Assembly (NCBI RefSeq): GCF_035666175.1
Contig: NZ_CP142016.1
Coordinates: 1,054,001 to 1,118,000, forward strand
DNA length: 64,000 nucleotides
Origin: Riemerella anatipestifer
GTDB lineage: Bacteria; Bacteroidota; Bacteroidia; Flavobacteriales; Weeksellaceae
Reading direction: 5' to 3'
This document shows positions 23,958 through 33,154 of the stretch, piece by piece. The first letter of the stretch is position 1, and the number at the start of each line of letters is the position of its first letter. A program made the translations under genes and the position numbers. The notes below the pieces were generated by a model. The model saw only the letters and a list, made by a program, of their open reading frames with translations. It did not search any database and was not told the origin of the DNA.

Positions 23958-25748
23958 GTGAATGAGACTTTAGAACTTCAGCTAAAAACTTTACCAAAAG
24001 AACCTGGCGTTTACCGTTATTATGACGAAGCGGGGCAACTGCTCTATGTAGGGAAAGCTAAAAACCTTAAAAATAGGGTGCTATCTTACTTCAATAAAAG
24101 TCAAGTAGGTTATAAGACCAAAATTATGGTAAAAAAAATCCATCGTCTAGAGGTTACCATAGTTCCTAGTGAATACGACGCCCTCCTTTTAGAAAACAAC
24201 CTCATCAAGGAACATCAGCCTTTCTACAATATTATGATGAAAGACGACAAAAGTTTCCCTTGGCTGTGCATCAAAAATGAACCTTTCCCTAGGCTATTTC
24301 TTACCAGAAAACGCATTAAAGATGGCTCCGAATATTATGGTCCTTACGCTAAAGTAAAACCCGCTAGAGTACTTTTAGAAACCATTAAAAACCTCTATAA
24401 AATCAGGACTTGTACACTTAATCTTTCTGAAGATAGGATAGAGAAAGCCAATTATAAAGTCTGTTTAGAATACCACATTAAAAACTGCGAAGGTCCTTGC
24501 GAAGGTCTGGAAAGTGAGGAAGATTACGAAAAGAAAATCAATGCTGTAAGAGGAATTATAAAAGGAGATTTCCGTTTGGCAAAAGCCTACTTAGAAGAGG
24601 AGATGCTAAAACACGCCTCCAACCTAGAGTTTGAAAAAGCTCAAATGGTAAAGGAAAAATTGGAGTTTTTGGAAGATTATCAGGTTAAACACACTGTGGT
24701 TAATCCTAGTATAGATGATGTAGATGTATTTGGTATGGTGAGTGATGAAACGACGGCTTACATCAATTATTTTAAAATCAGAAATGGAAATATCGTTCAA
24801 AGTTATACTTCCGAATTCAGAAAAAAACTAGAAGAAAGCGACGAAGAAATACTAGAAGAAGCTGTAGTTGCAATTAGAGATAAATTTCAGTCTGAATCTA
24901 AGGAAATATTACTACCATTCCATTTAGGCACCGAAATTCCTCAAGTGAAACTCATCGTTCCAAAGGTGGGCGACAAAAAGAGAATTGTAGAACTTTCCGA
25001 AAAAAATGCGAGAGAATATCGTCTAGAAAAACTAAAGCAAATCCAAATTGTAGACCCTGACCGCCATACCAACCGCATTATGGCAGAAATGAAAACACTT
25101 CTTAGGCTTCCAGAAGAGCCAAGACACATTGAAGGCTTTGATAATTCTAATATTCAGGGGACTAACCCTGTATCTGCCTGTGTCGTCTTTAAAGACGGTA
25201 AACCAAGCAAGAAGGATTATCGTATTTTCCATATCAAGACCGTAGAAGGTCCTAACGACTTTGCTTCTATGGAAGAAGTGATTTACCGAAGATATAAAAG
25301 ATATTTAGATGAAGGCGAGTCTCTACCTCAACTGATTTTGATAGACGGCGGTAAGGGGCAGCTAAGCTCTGCCGTTAAAAGTTTAAAAAAGTTAGATTTA
25401 TATGGTAAAATCTCCATCATAGGTATTGCCAAAAGGTTGGAAGAGCTATTTTTCCCTAACGACCCTATTCCTTTATATTTAGACAAAACTTCAGAAACAC
25501 TTAAGGTCTTACAAAGAGTGAGAGACGAAGCCCACCGTTTTGGAGTAAAGCACCACCGTACTAGAAGAACCAACAGCACCATAAAATCAGAACTAGAAGA
25601 AATCCCAGGTGTTGGTGCTAAATCCATAGAGCTATTGCTAAGTAAACTAAAATCAGTAAAGCGTATTAAAGAAGCCTCACAGGAAACTTTAGAGGAAATT
25701 TTGGGCAAGTCTAAAGGCAGTATAGTATGGCAGTATTTTAATGGATAG
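23958..25748 (+). CDS. uvrC: Excinuclease ABC subunit C
   Basis: A 596-aa nucleotide-excision-repair endonuclease. The N-terminal GIY-YIG nuclease (GVYRYYDEAGQLLYVGKAKN), central UVR domain (LEFEKAQMVKEKLEFL), RNase H-like second nuclease (IEGFDNSNIQGTNPVSACVV with Asp, and LILIDGGKGQL) and C-terminal helix-hairpin-helix (IPGVGAKSIELLL) are all present. Start: GTG at 23958. A TTG five codons upstream is in frame but lies inside the apparent -7 promoter element. The stop codon overlaps the 3' end of the converging VanZ gene by 11 bp. Confidence 0.95.
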   Translation: MNETLELQLKTLPKEPGVYRYYDEAGQLLYVGKAKNLKNRVLSYFNKSQVGYKTKIMVKKIHRLEVTIVPSEYDALLLENNLIKEHQPFYNIMMKDDKSFPWLCIKNEPFPRLFLTRKRIKDGSEYYGPYAKVKPARVLLETIKNLYKIRTCTLNLSEDRIEKANYKVCLEYHIKNCEGPCEGLESEEDYEKKINAVRGIIKGDFRLAKAYLEEEMLKHASNLEFEKAQMVKEKLEFLEDYQVKHTVVNPSIDDVDVFGMVSDETTAYINYFKIRNGNIVQSYTSEFRKKLEESDEEILEEAVVAIRDKFQSESKEILLPFHLGTEIPQVKLIVPKVGDKKRIVELSEKNAREYRLEKLKQIQIVDPDRHTNRIMAEMKTLLRLPEEPRHIEGFDNSNIQGTNPVSACVVFKDGKPSKKDYRIFHIKTVEGPNDFASMEEVIYRRYKRYLDEGESLPQLILIDGGKGQLSSAVKSLKKLDLYGKISIIGIAKRLEELFFPNDPIPLYLDKTSETLKVLQRVRDEAHRFGVKHHRTRRTNSTIKSELEEIPGVGAKSIELLLSKLKSVKRIKEASQETLEEILGKSKGSIVWQYFNG

Positions 25749-26148
25749 CGGTTGATATTTTACGACAACCTAAATAGCCTAATAGCACCCCAAAGGTATT
25801 TAGCAAAATATCATCTATATCAAACACACCTAGCCGTGTGAAATATTGCATACTTTCAACGATGATAATGGCAACGATAAAATCTAGTAAGAGTATCCTT
25901 AGGTTTTGATATTTAGGATCGCACCACCCTAAAAATCCAAACGGAATAAACATAATGATATTCCCAAAAATGTTAATAACTACATTTTGCCACAGCACCG
26001 ATTTCTGCACAAATTCTAATGTAGAGACCAATGGCGTTAGGCGTACTATATTATAATCGTAAGGCGTTCGCCCAAATCCTACAAACATAAAGTACAAAAG
26101 CAACAAAGCGTATGGTAGTATTAAAATTTGATATAGCTTTTTTAACAT
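25738..26148 (-). CDS. VanZ-family membrane protein
   Basis: A 136-aa integral membrane protein with about four hydrophobic helices. The pattern NIFGNIIMFIPFGFLGW and the later ESMQYFTRLGVFDIDDILLN are typical of VanZ-like proteins. In Enterococcus VanZ confers low-level teicoplanin resistance; most family members, including this one, have no known role. Start: ATG at 26148; the codon 9 bp further upstream is TTG and lies in the promoter element. It converges on and overlaps uvrC. Confidence 0.85.
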   Translation of the reverse strand: MLKKLYQILILPYALLLLYFMFVGFGRTPYDYNIVRLTPLVSTLEFVQKSVLWQNVVINIFGNIIMFIPFGFLGWCDPKYQNLRILLLDFIVAIIIVESMQYFTRLGVFDIDDILLNTFGVLLGYLGCRKISTAIH

Positions 26149-26153
26149 AGGTT

Positions 26154-26186
26154 GCAAAAATATTCAATTTTAAAACACTAAATTTG
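26154..26186. promoter_or_regulatory. Divergent promoters of the VanZ gene and lnt
   Basis: Minus strand TATTTTTGC at 26162-26154, just 5 bp before the VanZ ATG; plus strand TAAATTTG at 26179-26186, 19 bp before the lnt ATG. Both match TAnnTTTG. Confidence 0.6.
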
Positions 26187-26205
26187 TTTCTCCAAAAATA
26201 ATAGA

Positions 26206-27849
26206 ATGAAATATATTATTCTAGCCCTTATATCAGGACTTTTATTTAGTGTTTCTTGGCCCACTTACGGTGTGCCGTTTTTTATATTTTTTGCCTTTGT
26301 GCCTCTACTTATGGTAGAGCATGATATTTCTAAATTCAGTAGTATTAAAAGAAGAGGCTGGGCGGTTTTTGGCAGTTCTTATATCGCCTTTTTAGTATGG
26401 AATAGCATTACCACAGGCTGGCTATACGAAGCCAGAAATCCCGATGGCTCTCACGCCATTTTCGCTGTATTATTTCCAGTGTTGGTTAATTCACTTTTGA
26501 TGAGTTTAGCGTTCCAATGTTACCACTGGTACAAAAATGTTAAAAGTACCTATTGGGGATTGGCTTTTTTCATTGTGATATGGATGTCTTTTGAGAAATT
26601 CCACCTTGAATGGGAATTTTCTTGGCCTTGGCTTCATCTAGGCAATGTCTTTGCCGACTATCCTAAACTCATACAGTGGTACGACACATTAGGTGCTACT
26701 GGTGGCAGTTTTTGGATTTTAATCATCAATGTTCTTGCATTTTATGCTTTAAGAATTTGGGAAGCAGGAAGAGTACGAAAAGATTTAATAAAAAACATCA
26801 GTATCGTTTCTGCTGTTATTGTTGTGCCTATGCTTATCTCTTTAGTTAAATATCACAACTTTAATGAAAAACCTATTGGGAAAGTTAGAGCTGTGATGCT
26901 ACAACCAGACCTTAACCCTTATACCGAGAAATACCAAAAAGACAGTCTACAAATCGTAGATGAACTGCTCCATCTCGCTAAAGAACATCAGACCTCTAAT
27001 ATAGATTTCTATCTTGCTCCAGAAACAGCGTTCCCAGGATACGGAGGATTATCAGAAAAAGGATTGAAGCAAAGCACCCTCATTAAAAAGGTAGAAGACT
27101 ACCTTAGCCACCAGCCTAAATCGGTTTTTGTAGGTGGCGTTTCTACTTATAATGTATTCTATAACGAGAATGAAGCTCCCAAAACAGCAAGCTATTATCC
27201 GTCCCAAGGGATTTGGGTGGAGAACTATAACTCTGCTATACAGATTGCTCCTTCTCTGCCCTATCAACTTTATCATAAAGCCAAGCTCGTTCCAGGTGTA
27301 GAGATATTCCCTTATATTTCTGTATTAAAACCTTTATTGGGAGAGGCTATGCTTAATTTTGGAGGCACAATTTCGTCATTAGGAATGGATAAAGAACGAG
27401 CGGTATTTACCAACCCTTACAATAAAGGTAAAATAGCACCAATTATCTGTTACGAAAGCATTTATGGTGAGTTTGTTACCGATTATGTAAAGAAAGGAGC
27501 TAACTTTTTAGGAATTCTCACCAACGACTCTTGGTGGGGTGTTACACAAGGTCATCGCCAGTTACTCGCTTATGCAAAACTAAGAGCCATAGAAACTAGA
27601 CGAGAGGTTGCTCGTTCGGCAAACAGTGGTATATCCGCCCACATAGATGCCAAAGGAGAGATTGTAGCCGATACTTTCTACGGAGACCAAACCGCTTTGG
27701 TTGCCGACATTAACTTATACGACGGCACTACTTTCTACACCAGAACAGGAGATTTATTATCTAGAATTTCCATTTTTGTTTTAGGATTTTTGGTATGTTA
27801 CCTTGTGATAGAAAAATTGATGAGTAAAACACCTCAACGCCAAAAATAG
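26206..27849 (+). CDS. lnt: Apolipoprotein N-acyltransferase
   Basis: A 547-aa inner-membrane enzyme that adds the third acyl chain to lipoproteins. The N-terminal ~220 residues contain about six membrane helices, then a periplasmic nitrilase-fold domain with catalytic Glu273 (APETAFPG), Lys358 (HKAKLVPG) and Cys415 (ICYESIYG), and a last C-terminal membrane helix (~520-540). All three triad members are present, so it should be active on the many lipoproteins encoded here, for example DUF1573 and GlpQ. The APH-like kinase gene starts 33 bp downstream. Confidence 0.95.
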   Translation: MKYIILALISGLLFSVSWPTYGVPFFIFFAFVPLLMVEHDISKFSSIKRRGWAVFGSSYIAFLVWNSITTGWLYEARNPDGSHAIFAVLFPVLVNSLLMSLAFQCYHWYKNVKSTYWGLAFFIVIWMSFEKFHLEWEFSWPWLHLGNVFADYPKLIQWYDTLGATGGSFWILIINVLAFYALRIWEAGRVRKDLIKNISIVSAVIVVPMLISLVKYHNFNEKPIGKVRAVMLQPDLNPYTEKYQKDSLQIVDELLHLAKEHQTSNIDFYLAPETAFPGYGGLSEKGLKQSTLIKKVEDYLSHQPKSVFVGGVSTYNVFYNENEAPKTASYYPSQGIWVENYNSAIQIAPSLPYQLYHKAKLVPGVEIFPYISVLKPLLGEAMLNFGGTISSLGMDKERAVFTNPYNKGKIAPIICYESIYGEFVTDYVKKGANFLGILTNDSWWGVTQGHRQLLAYAKLRAIETRREVARSANSGISAHIDAKGEIVADTFYGDQTALVADINLYDGTTFYTRTGDLLSRISIFVLGFLVCYLVIEKLMSKTPQRQK

Positions 27850-27882
27850 TTTTAATTCCATTAAATCAAAAAATAATACTTT

Positions 27883-28881
27883 ATGAGTTTTCAATCGGTA
27901 AAACAATTCTTTGAAACCTATCTTGGCAATCCTGCCCAACATTTTGAAGCCTTACCTGCTAGTGGTTCCGCTCGGGTAAACTATGTAGGCATAAGCCATA
28001 CGGGAGAAAAGTACATCATCACCTACAACGAAAACTTAAGAGAAAATGAAGCGTTCTTTTATTTTTCTTCTTTATTTTTTGATTTAAAACTGAACACACC
28101 CCAGCTTCTCAAAATCTCCGAAGATAGGACGACTTATATCCAAACTCACTTAGGCGACCATACTTTATCGGAAATCATCAGTAAAGAAGGACTAAGCGAC
28201 AGAGTGAAATTTTTGGTAAAAGAAACCCTAGCGGCTCTGTATCATTTTCAGCAAAGCACTCTCAACCAAATAGACTACTCCAAAACTTTTGAATACGAAG
28301 TCTATGACGATTTGCCCATCACCCACGATTTATATTATTTCAAAAACTTTTTGGTAGATACTTTAGAACTTCATTACCATAAATCTACCCTTCTCAAAGA
28401 GTTTAAAGAAATTGTAAAGCGTATAGAACGCATAGAGCCTCGTGGACTAATGATAAGGGATTTTCAATCTAGAAACATTATGGTAAACGCATCGGATAAG
28501 GTGTTTTTCATAGATTACCAGTCCGCAATGGAAGGACCTCTAATTTATGATGTTATTTCTATGCTTTACCAAGCAAAAGCCAACTTCCCTGAAGACTTTA
28601 GACAAGAAATGCTAGATTTTTATTTCAATCTATATACCGACAAAGAAACTCAAACCCAACTTAAAAATGGGGTAGAAGTAATACAACTCATTAGATTTAT
28701 GCAAGTTTTGGGAGCTTATGGCTTTAGAGGACTAATACAAAGAAAGGCTCATTTTATAGAAAGTCTTCATCAAGGCATAGACAACCTCTACCAATTCTCC
28801 GAACAATGGGACGAAATGCCAAACTTTCCAGAACTAAAACAAGTGATTAAACAACTGAAAACCGCAGATTTTCAACTTTAA
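27883..28881 (+). CDS. APH-fold phosphotransferase (sugar-kinase-like)
   Basis: A 332-aa aminoglycoside-phosphotransferase-fold kinase. The catalytic loop reads IRDFQSRNIMV (Asp and Asn) and the metal Asp follows in FFIDYQSAMEGP; the N-terminal lobe has the nucleotide-binding region ASGSARVNYV. It resembles the AmgK-type kinases of cell-wall sugar recycling more than resistance enzymes, and the family is conserved in Flavobacteriia. No MurU-like nucleotidyltransferase lies next to it in this window, so the recycling role is an inference. Confidence 0.85.
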   Translation: MSFQSVKQFFETYLGNPAQHFEALPASGSARVNYVGISHTGEKYIITYNENLRENEAFFYFSSLFFDLKLNTPQLLKISEDRTTYIQTHLGDHTLSEIISKEGLSDRVKFLVKETLAALYHFQQSTLNQIDYSKTFEYEVYDDLPITHDLYYFKNFLVDTLELHYHKSTLLKEFKEIVKRIERIEPRGLMIRDFQSRNIMVNASDKVFFIDYQSAMEGPLIYDVISMLYQAKANFPEDFRQEMLDFYFNLYTDKETQTQLKNGVEVIQLIRFMQVLGAYGFRGLIQRKAHFIESLHQGIDNLYQFSEQWDEMPNFPELKQVIKQLKTADFQL

Positions 28882-28904
28882 ATTTTGGGGTAAAGTTCCG
28901 CGAC

Positions 28905-31034
28905 TTAGTCTTCCTCTTTGTGTTCCAAATAGCGATAATGATTGTCTAGCAGTCTTATTTCGTGATATTCAAAATCATCTGGGAGGACTTTTTTCCATTC
29001 GGAGAGAGTGCCTTGTGGTGCTTGTTTAAAGGTTTCTTCAAAGGTTTTTATTTTTTCAGCACTTATCAATCTGGACAAATCTAATAGCCCTTGCTCTGCA
29101 AATTTCGCTAAATGTCCATAAACTGTAGATATTACCAAACCTCTTTCCTTCGCAATTTCGCCAATAGTTTTACCGTCTTCAAATAGTTGATAGGTCAGTA
29201 CATGGGTAGGCACTTTTTTAATCTCTGTAGTAATGCTCTTCTCATTAGTTTCGTCAAAAAGAGGCGTATCTATCAAGAATACCGATTTTAAATCATTAAG
29301 ATAATCTTCTAAATCGTCTAGCAATAGTTTGATTTCAGCGTTGTAAGTTTTAAGCCCTTTAACACCTTTGGTTTCAGCATAAAAATCTTTAAATGGAGTG
29401 AAAAAATGCTCCAAAGTTTGAGTAAAAAAATAATTAACCGCTCCTTTGGCTTTAGCTTCTATTTCGTCCCATTGCTCCTCTCCTTTGATGAACTTTTGCG
29501 TTTTTTGCTTTAACACTCGTTCTAGTTTCTCAAATATCTTTACCCAATTTTCTATTTGAGGTTTTACTGATAGATAAATTTTCTTCGCTTTATTCTTATC
29601 TAAATCCCTAGTAACCAAAGCCTGATTATACCACTCCTCCAAAGCCTTAGTAAACCAATTACAATCAATCCGTCTAAGTACCTTGCCTACGCTATAATCG
29701 TGCTTTTCTGATTTTATAATTTCGCTGATGCGGTCGTTAGCATTGGTTTCTTTTTGAAACTCGGCAACCCTTTGGTCATTAAAAATAACCGTTTTGGATA
29801 TTTGAGATTTAAGAACAATGCCCTCCAAAGTACGACACCTAGACAAGGCCACATATACCTGCCCCGATGCAAAGGACTGCCCCGCATCTACAATCAACCT
29901 ATCAAAAGTAAGCCCTTGACTTTTATGTATGGTAACCGCCCACGCCAAACGGATAGGGTATTGTTTAAAACTGCCCAACACTTCCTCCCTAATGTTTTTG
30001 TCTTTATCTAGGAAGTAGCGTTTTTGTTCCCAAAGCTCATGTTTTATAGTAAACTCTTCGTCTTCGCCGTCTATAGTCACTCTGATTTCGTCTTGGTCTA
30101 ATGCTGTAACCTCTGCCAATTTACCATTAAAATAACGCTTCTCTGGACTAGCATCATTCCTAATAAACATCACTTGAGCCCCTACTTTCAGTTCTAGAAT
30201 TTCCTCATTGGGATATTGGTGTTCATTAAAATCATCTCGTACTTCCGCTCTATAAAAATAAGACCGCCCTCCCAAAGCCTCCAATCGCTCCTTATTGATG
30301 CTGTCCGCCATACGATTGTGGGAGGTTAAATAAACATAAGTCTCATCTTTAGGGTCAAAATCGCTGATATATCTTGAGTTGAGTTTTTCATAATTATCCT
30401 CGCCAAGATTGCCTTCCCTTATCTCATTGAGGATATTAAGGAAAGTTTCGTCCTGCTGACGGTAAACCTTGGTAAGTTCTACCGTTACTAAATCTATCCC
30501 ACTAAGAGCGTGAGCACTAAAGAAAAACGGTGAGGTATAATAACTTTGTAGGCTATGTTCATCTCTTACCACCGGTGGCAACTGGTACAGATCTCCAATA
30601 AAAAGCATCTGAACTCCACCAAACGGCAACCCATTTCTACGAATATGCCTAAGGGAAAAATCCATCATATCCAAAACATCGGCTCGTAGCATTGAAACCT
30701 CATCTATAATAATGATTTCAACCTCTCTAAGTAGTTTTAGTTTAGAACTTCGGTATTTAAAGTGTTTTACAAGGTCTGGTATATTGTTTCCTAGATGACT
30801 GTCTATCCTTTCGGTAGTAGGAAAAAAAGGTCTCAACGGAAGCCCAAACATCGAGTGAATGGTAACCCCACCTGCATTGATAGCCGCTATCCCCGTAGGA
30901 GCAACCACAATATGGCTTTTCTTGGTATTCTTCACAAAATAATTAAGGAAAGTGGTTTTACCAGTTCCTGCCTTACCTGTAAGGAATATATTTCTGTTGG
31001 TATGCTCTATGAGTTGAAAGACCTCGCTATTCAT
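28905..31034 (-). CDS. PIF1/RecD-like DNA helicase with C-terminal HTH domain
   Basis: A 709-aa superfamily 1 helicase. Walker A GKAGTGKTTFLNYF is near residue 20, Walker B IIIDEVSML near 110, and the late helicase motif contains AWAVTIHKSQGLTFDRLIVD (PIF1/RecD-like UvrD_C_2). The C-terminal ~100 residues include a helix-turn-helix of HTH_40/RQC-type (IGEIAKERGLVISTVYGHLA). Start: ATG at 31034; an alternative five codons upstream would overlap the TACTTTTGG promoter element. Probably acts in replication or repair; the exact substrate is unknown. Confidence 0.9.
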   Translation of the reverse strand: MNSEVFQLIEHTNRNIFLTGKAGTGKTTFLNYFVKNTKKSHIVVAPTGIAAINAGGVTIHSMFGLPLRPFFPTTERIDSHLGNNIPDLVKHFKYRSSKLKLLREVEIIIIDEVSMLRADVLDMMDFSLRHIRRNGLPFGGVQMLFIGDLYQLPPVVRDEHSLQSYYTSPFFFSAHALSGIDLVTVELTKVYRQQDETFLNILNEIREGNLGEDNYEKLNSRYISDFDPKDETYVYLTSHNRMADSINKERLEALGGRSYFYRAEVRDDFNEHQYPNEEILELKVGAQVMFIRNDASPEKRYFNGKLAEVTALDQDEIRVTIDGEDEEFTIKHELWEQKRYFLDKDKNIREEVLGSFKQYPIRLAWAVTIHKSQGLTFDRLIVDAGQSFASGQVYVALSRCRTLEGIVLKSQISKTVIFNDQRVAEFQKETNANDRISEIIKSEKHDYSVGKVLRRIDCNWFTKALEEWYNQALVTRDLDKNKAKKIYLSVKPQIENWVKIFEKLERVLKQKTQKFIKGEEQWDEIEAKAKGAVNYFFTQTLEHFFTPFKDFYAETKGVKGLKTYNAEIKLLLDDLEDYLNDLKSVFLIDTPLFDETNEKSITTEIKKVPTHVLTYQLFEDGKTIGEIAKERGLVISTVYGHLAKFAEQGLLDLSRLISAEKIKTFEETFKQAPQGTLSEWKKVLPDDFEYHEIRLLDNHYRYLEHKEED

Positions 31035-31037
31035 TCC

Positions 31038-31046
31038 CCAAAAGTA
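31038..31046 (-). promoter_or_regulatory. Promoter -7 element of the helicase gene
   Basis: TACTTTTGG on the minus strand ends 3 bp before the helicase ATG, another very short or absent leader. Confidence 0.5.
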
Positions 31047-31061
31047 CAAATTTTTGGAGGA

Positions 31062-31604
31062 TTAAATTTTGTGAGAATTTAATATGCCGTATCTATACAA
31101 ATCTAAATAAATCCCTTGTTTTAAGACTTCTTGTTTTAGAACACCCTCAAACTGCATACCACACGACTCCATCACCTTACCCGATGCAAGATTATGAGAA
31201 AAGTGAGAAGCATATAATTTATTTAGTTTTAAATCATTAAATGCAAACGAAATAACACGAGCCAGTGCCTCTTTAGCGTAATCTTTATTCCAATAATCAC
31301 AACCGATCCAATAACCAATTTCTCCTTTATTATGAGCATCTACATTATGAATACCTATTGCTCCTATCATTAGTCTTGTTTCTTTTTCTCTTATTGCAAA
31401 AATATAGCTATTGTTATCATTATTATTGGCTATTTCATAGAAAAACTCAGCGTGATGTTTTTCATATGGATAAGCTATATTTGACGTATTTTTAGAAAAA
31501 TCCTCTGTCTGATTAAGAAGCATAACTATTCTATCAAGATCATCTCTAATAATATCATCAAGCACTAGTCGCTCCGTTTCTAAGGTAGGTTTATTTTTAC
31601 TCAT
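31062..31604 (-). CDS. GNAT-family N-acetyltransferase (RimJ/RimL-like)
   Basis: A 180-aa acetyltransferase of the RimJ/RimL type. It has the family start PTLETERLVLDDI, the acetyl-CoA segment IGYWIGCDYWNKDYAKEALA and the C-terminal SHFSHNLASGKVMESCGMQF. The acceptor (ribosomal protein, amino acid or antibiotic) cannot be deduced. It overlaps the end of the gamma-carbonic-anhydrase-like gene by 8 bp, suggesting an operon. Confidence 0.9.
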   Translation of the reverse strand: MSKNKPTLETERLVLDDIIRDDLDRIVMLLNQTEDFSKNTSNIAYPYEKHHAEFFYEIANNNDNNSYIFAIREKETRLMIGAIGIHNVDAHNKGEIGYWIGCDYWNKDYAKEALARVISFAFNDLKLNKLYASHFSHNLASGKVMESCGMQFEGVLKQEVLKQGIYLDLYRYGILNSHKI

Positions 31605-32118
31605 CAGCTTTATACCAACTAGAGTATTTTACATAGCTGTTGGCAATTCTATTTACTTCACCTTCTAAAAGTTCAGCGGACATATCTTTAATTTTTCTAG
31701 CAGGAATTCCGCCCCATACCTCACCAGATTTAATATGTGTGCCTTGTGTAACCACAGAACCTGCTCCTACAATAGAGTTAGACTCCACCACGCAGTTATC
31801 CATCACAATAGCCCCCATACCTATAAGTACATTGTCGTGCAAGGTACAACCGTGCACAATGGCATTATGCCCAATAGATACATTGTTGCCTATAACAAGT
31901 GGATATTTTTCGTAAGTGCAATGTAGCATAGCATTGTCCTGAACATTAACCCTGTTCCCCATTTTGATATAATGCACATCTCCACGAATAACGGCATTAT
32001 ACCAAACACTGCATTCCGCCCCCATAGTTACATCGCCTATAATAGTAGCGGTTTCTGCTAAAAAAGTATTTTCTCCTATCTGTGGAGTTTTCCCTAAAAG
32101 AGGTCTTATAAGTGCCAT
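31597..32118 (-). CDS. Gamma-carbonic anhydrase-like left-handed beta-helix protein
   Basis: A 173-aa hexapeptide-repeat protein. Successive turns (for example VIGDVTMGAECSVW, VQDNAMLHCTYEKYPLVIG, NNVSIGHNAIVHGC) build a left-handed beta-helix trimer. Metal-ligand His residues of gamma-carbonic anhydrases are present (LHCTY, GHNAIVHG). YrdA/PaaY-type proteins of this kind often have weak or no carbonic anhydrase activity, so the name denotes family only. It is first in a two-gene unit with the acetyltransferase. Confidence 0.92.
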   Translation of the reverse strand: MALIRPLLGKTPQIGENTFLAETATIIGDVTMGAECSVWYNAVIRGDVHYIKMGNRVNVQDNAMLHCTYEKYPLVIGNNVSIGHNAIVHGCTLHDNVLIGMGAIVMDNCVVESNSIVGAGSVVTQGTHIKSGEVWGGIPARKIKDMSAELLEGEVNRIANSYVKYSSWYKADE

Positions 32119-32220
32119 ATTTTCGGTTTTATTTTAATCTATTAAAATTGGTATCTTTCCATAAATTGCAATCATTGAAAAAAACTAAACCTAGTATTCT
32201 ATCGTCTAATTTGGTTTCCG

Positions 32221-32229
32221 TATTTTTGC
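32221..32229 (+). promoter_or_regulatory. Promoter -7 element of the NifU-like gene
   Basis: TATTTTTGC on the plus strand, 21 bp before the ATG. Confidence 0.6.
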
Positions 32230-32250
32230 AGTTCCAAATTTAATTTAAAA

Positions 32251-33129
32251 ATGCGACAAATCATCATAGAAGCCACAGAAAATCCTAGAGTAATGAAGTT
32301 CGTTGCGGATTACAACTTAATCCCAGGCTCGCTGGAACTCGATAGAAACTCGGATATTTCGGAGATACCACTAGCCCAAGAGCTTTTTAATTATCCTTTT
32401 GTGGATAAGATATTCATTACGGCTAATTTTATTGCTGTTGCCAAGCAAGATACCGTAGAATGGGAGCATGTAGTACAAAGCCTTAAAAATGTTATCGAAG
32501 ACGAACTTCTTGCTAACCCTAGAATTTATCGCCAACAAAGGAAAGAAGTATATCAAATTTACGCCGAAATGACGCCCAACCCTTCGGTGATGAAATTTGT
32601 AGCCTCAAGACTGTTATTAGATGGTTTCGTAGAGGTTAAATCTCGTGAAGAAGCTACAGAAGTACCTTTAGCTCAAGCTATTTTCAAAGAATTTAGTTTT
32701 GCTCAAGAGGTCTTTATTTCGGATAACTTTGTTGCGGTTACCAAAGATGATTCTGTACAGTGGCACGAAGTGATGGTGGTTACCAGAGCTTTTATTGCTG
32801 AATATCTCCAAAATGGTGGTGAGGTTTCCCAGAAAGAACCCCAAAAACACGAAAATCCAGTAGAGAAAATCATTAACAGAGAATATACTGATACAGAGCA
32901 GAAAATAAGTGATGTACTAAACGAATATGTAGCACCTGCAGTAGAAAACGATGGTGGAAAAATCTCTCTGATGGAGTATGATGAAAGCACCAAAACTGCC
33001 AAAATGTTACTACAAGGTGCTTGTAGCGGCTGCCCAAGTTCTACAGCTACCCTGAAAGGCGGTATAGAGAATGTACTAAAACAATTTCTGCCCGATTTGG
33101 TAGAAAAAGTGGAGGCTGTAAACGGCTAA
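32251..33129 (+). CDS. NifU/Nfu-type iron-sulfur scaffold with duplicated N-domain
   Basis: A 292-aa protein. Residues ~1-90 and ~98-190 are tandem copies of the Nfu N-terminal domain (compare ENPRVMKFVADYNLIPGS with PNPSVMKFVASRLLLDGF). The C-terminal NifU domain carries the cluster-binding Cys258-x2-Cys261 (GACSGCPSS). It probably carries or delivers iron-sulfur clusters. The internal duplication makes it longer than E. coli NfuA, a form I recall as common in Bacteroidota. hemH follows 25 bp downstream, placing two iron-handling functions together. Confidence 0.92.
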   Translation: MRQIIIEATENPRVMKFVADYNLIPGSLELDRNSDISEIPLAQELFNYPFVDKIFITANFIAVAKQDTVEWEHVVQSLKNVIEDELLANPRIYRQQRKEVYQIYAEMTPNPSVMKFVASRLLLDGFVEVKSREEATEVPLAQAIFKEFSFAQEVFISDNFVAVTKDDSVQWHEVMVVTRAFIAEYLQNGGEVSQKEPQKHENPVEKIINREYTDTEQKISDVLNEYVAPAVENDGGKISLMEYDESTKTAKMLLQGACSGCPSSTATLKGGIENVLKQFLPDLVEKVEAVNG

Positions 33130-33154
33130 AATTTAATCACGCTAAAACAAAACT

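Noticed and set aside
25738..26148. VanZ homologue as glycopeptide resistance
   Set aside because: VanZ-like proteins are widespread with unknown function, no van cluster is present, and Gram-negative bacteria are intrinsically insensitive.
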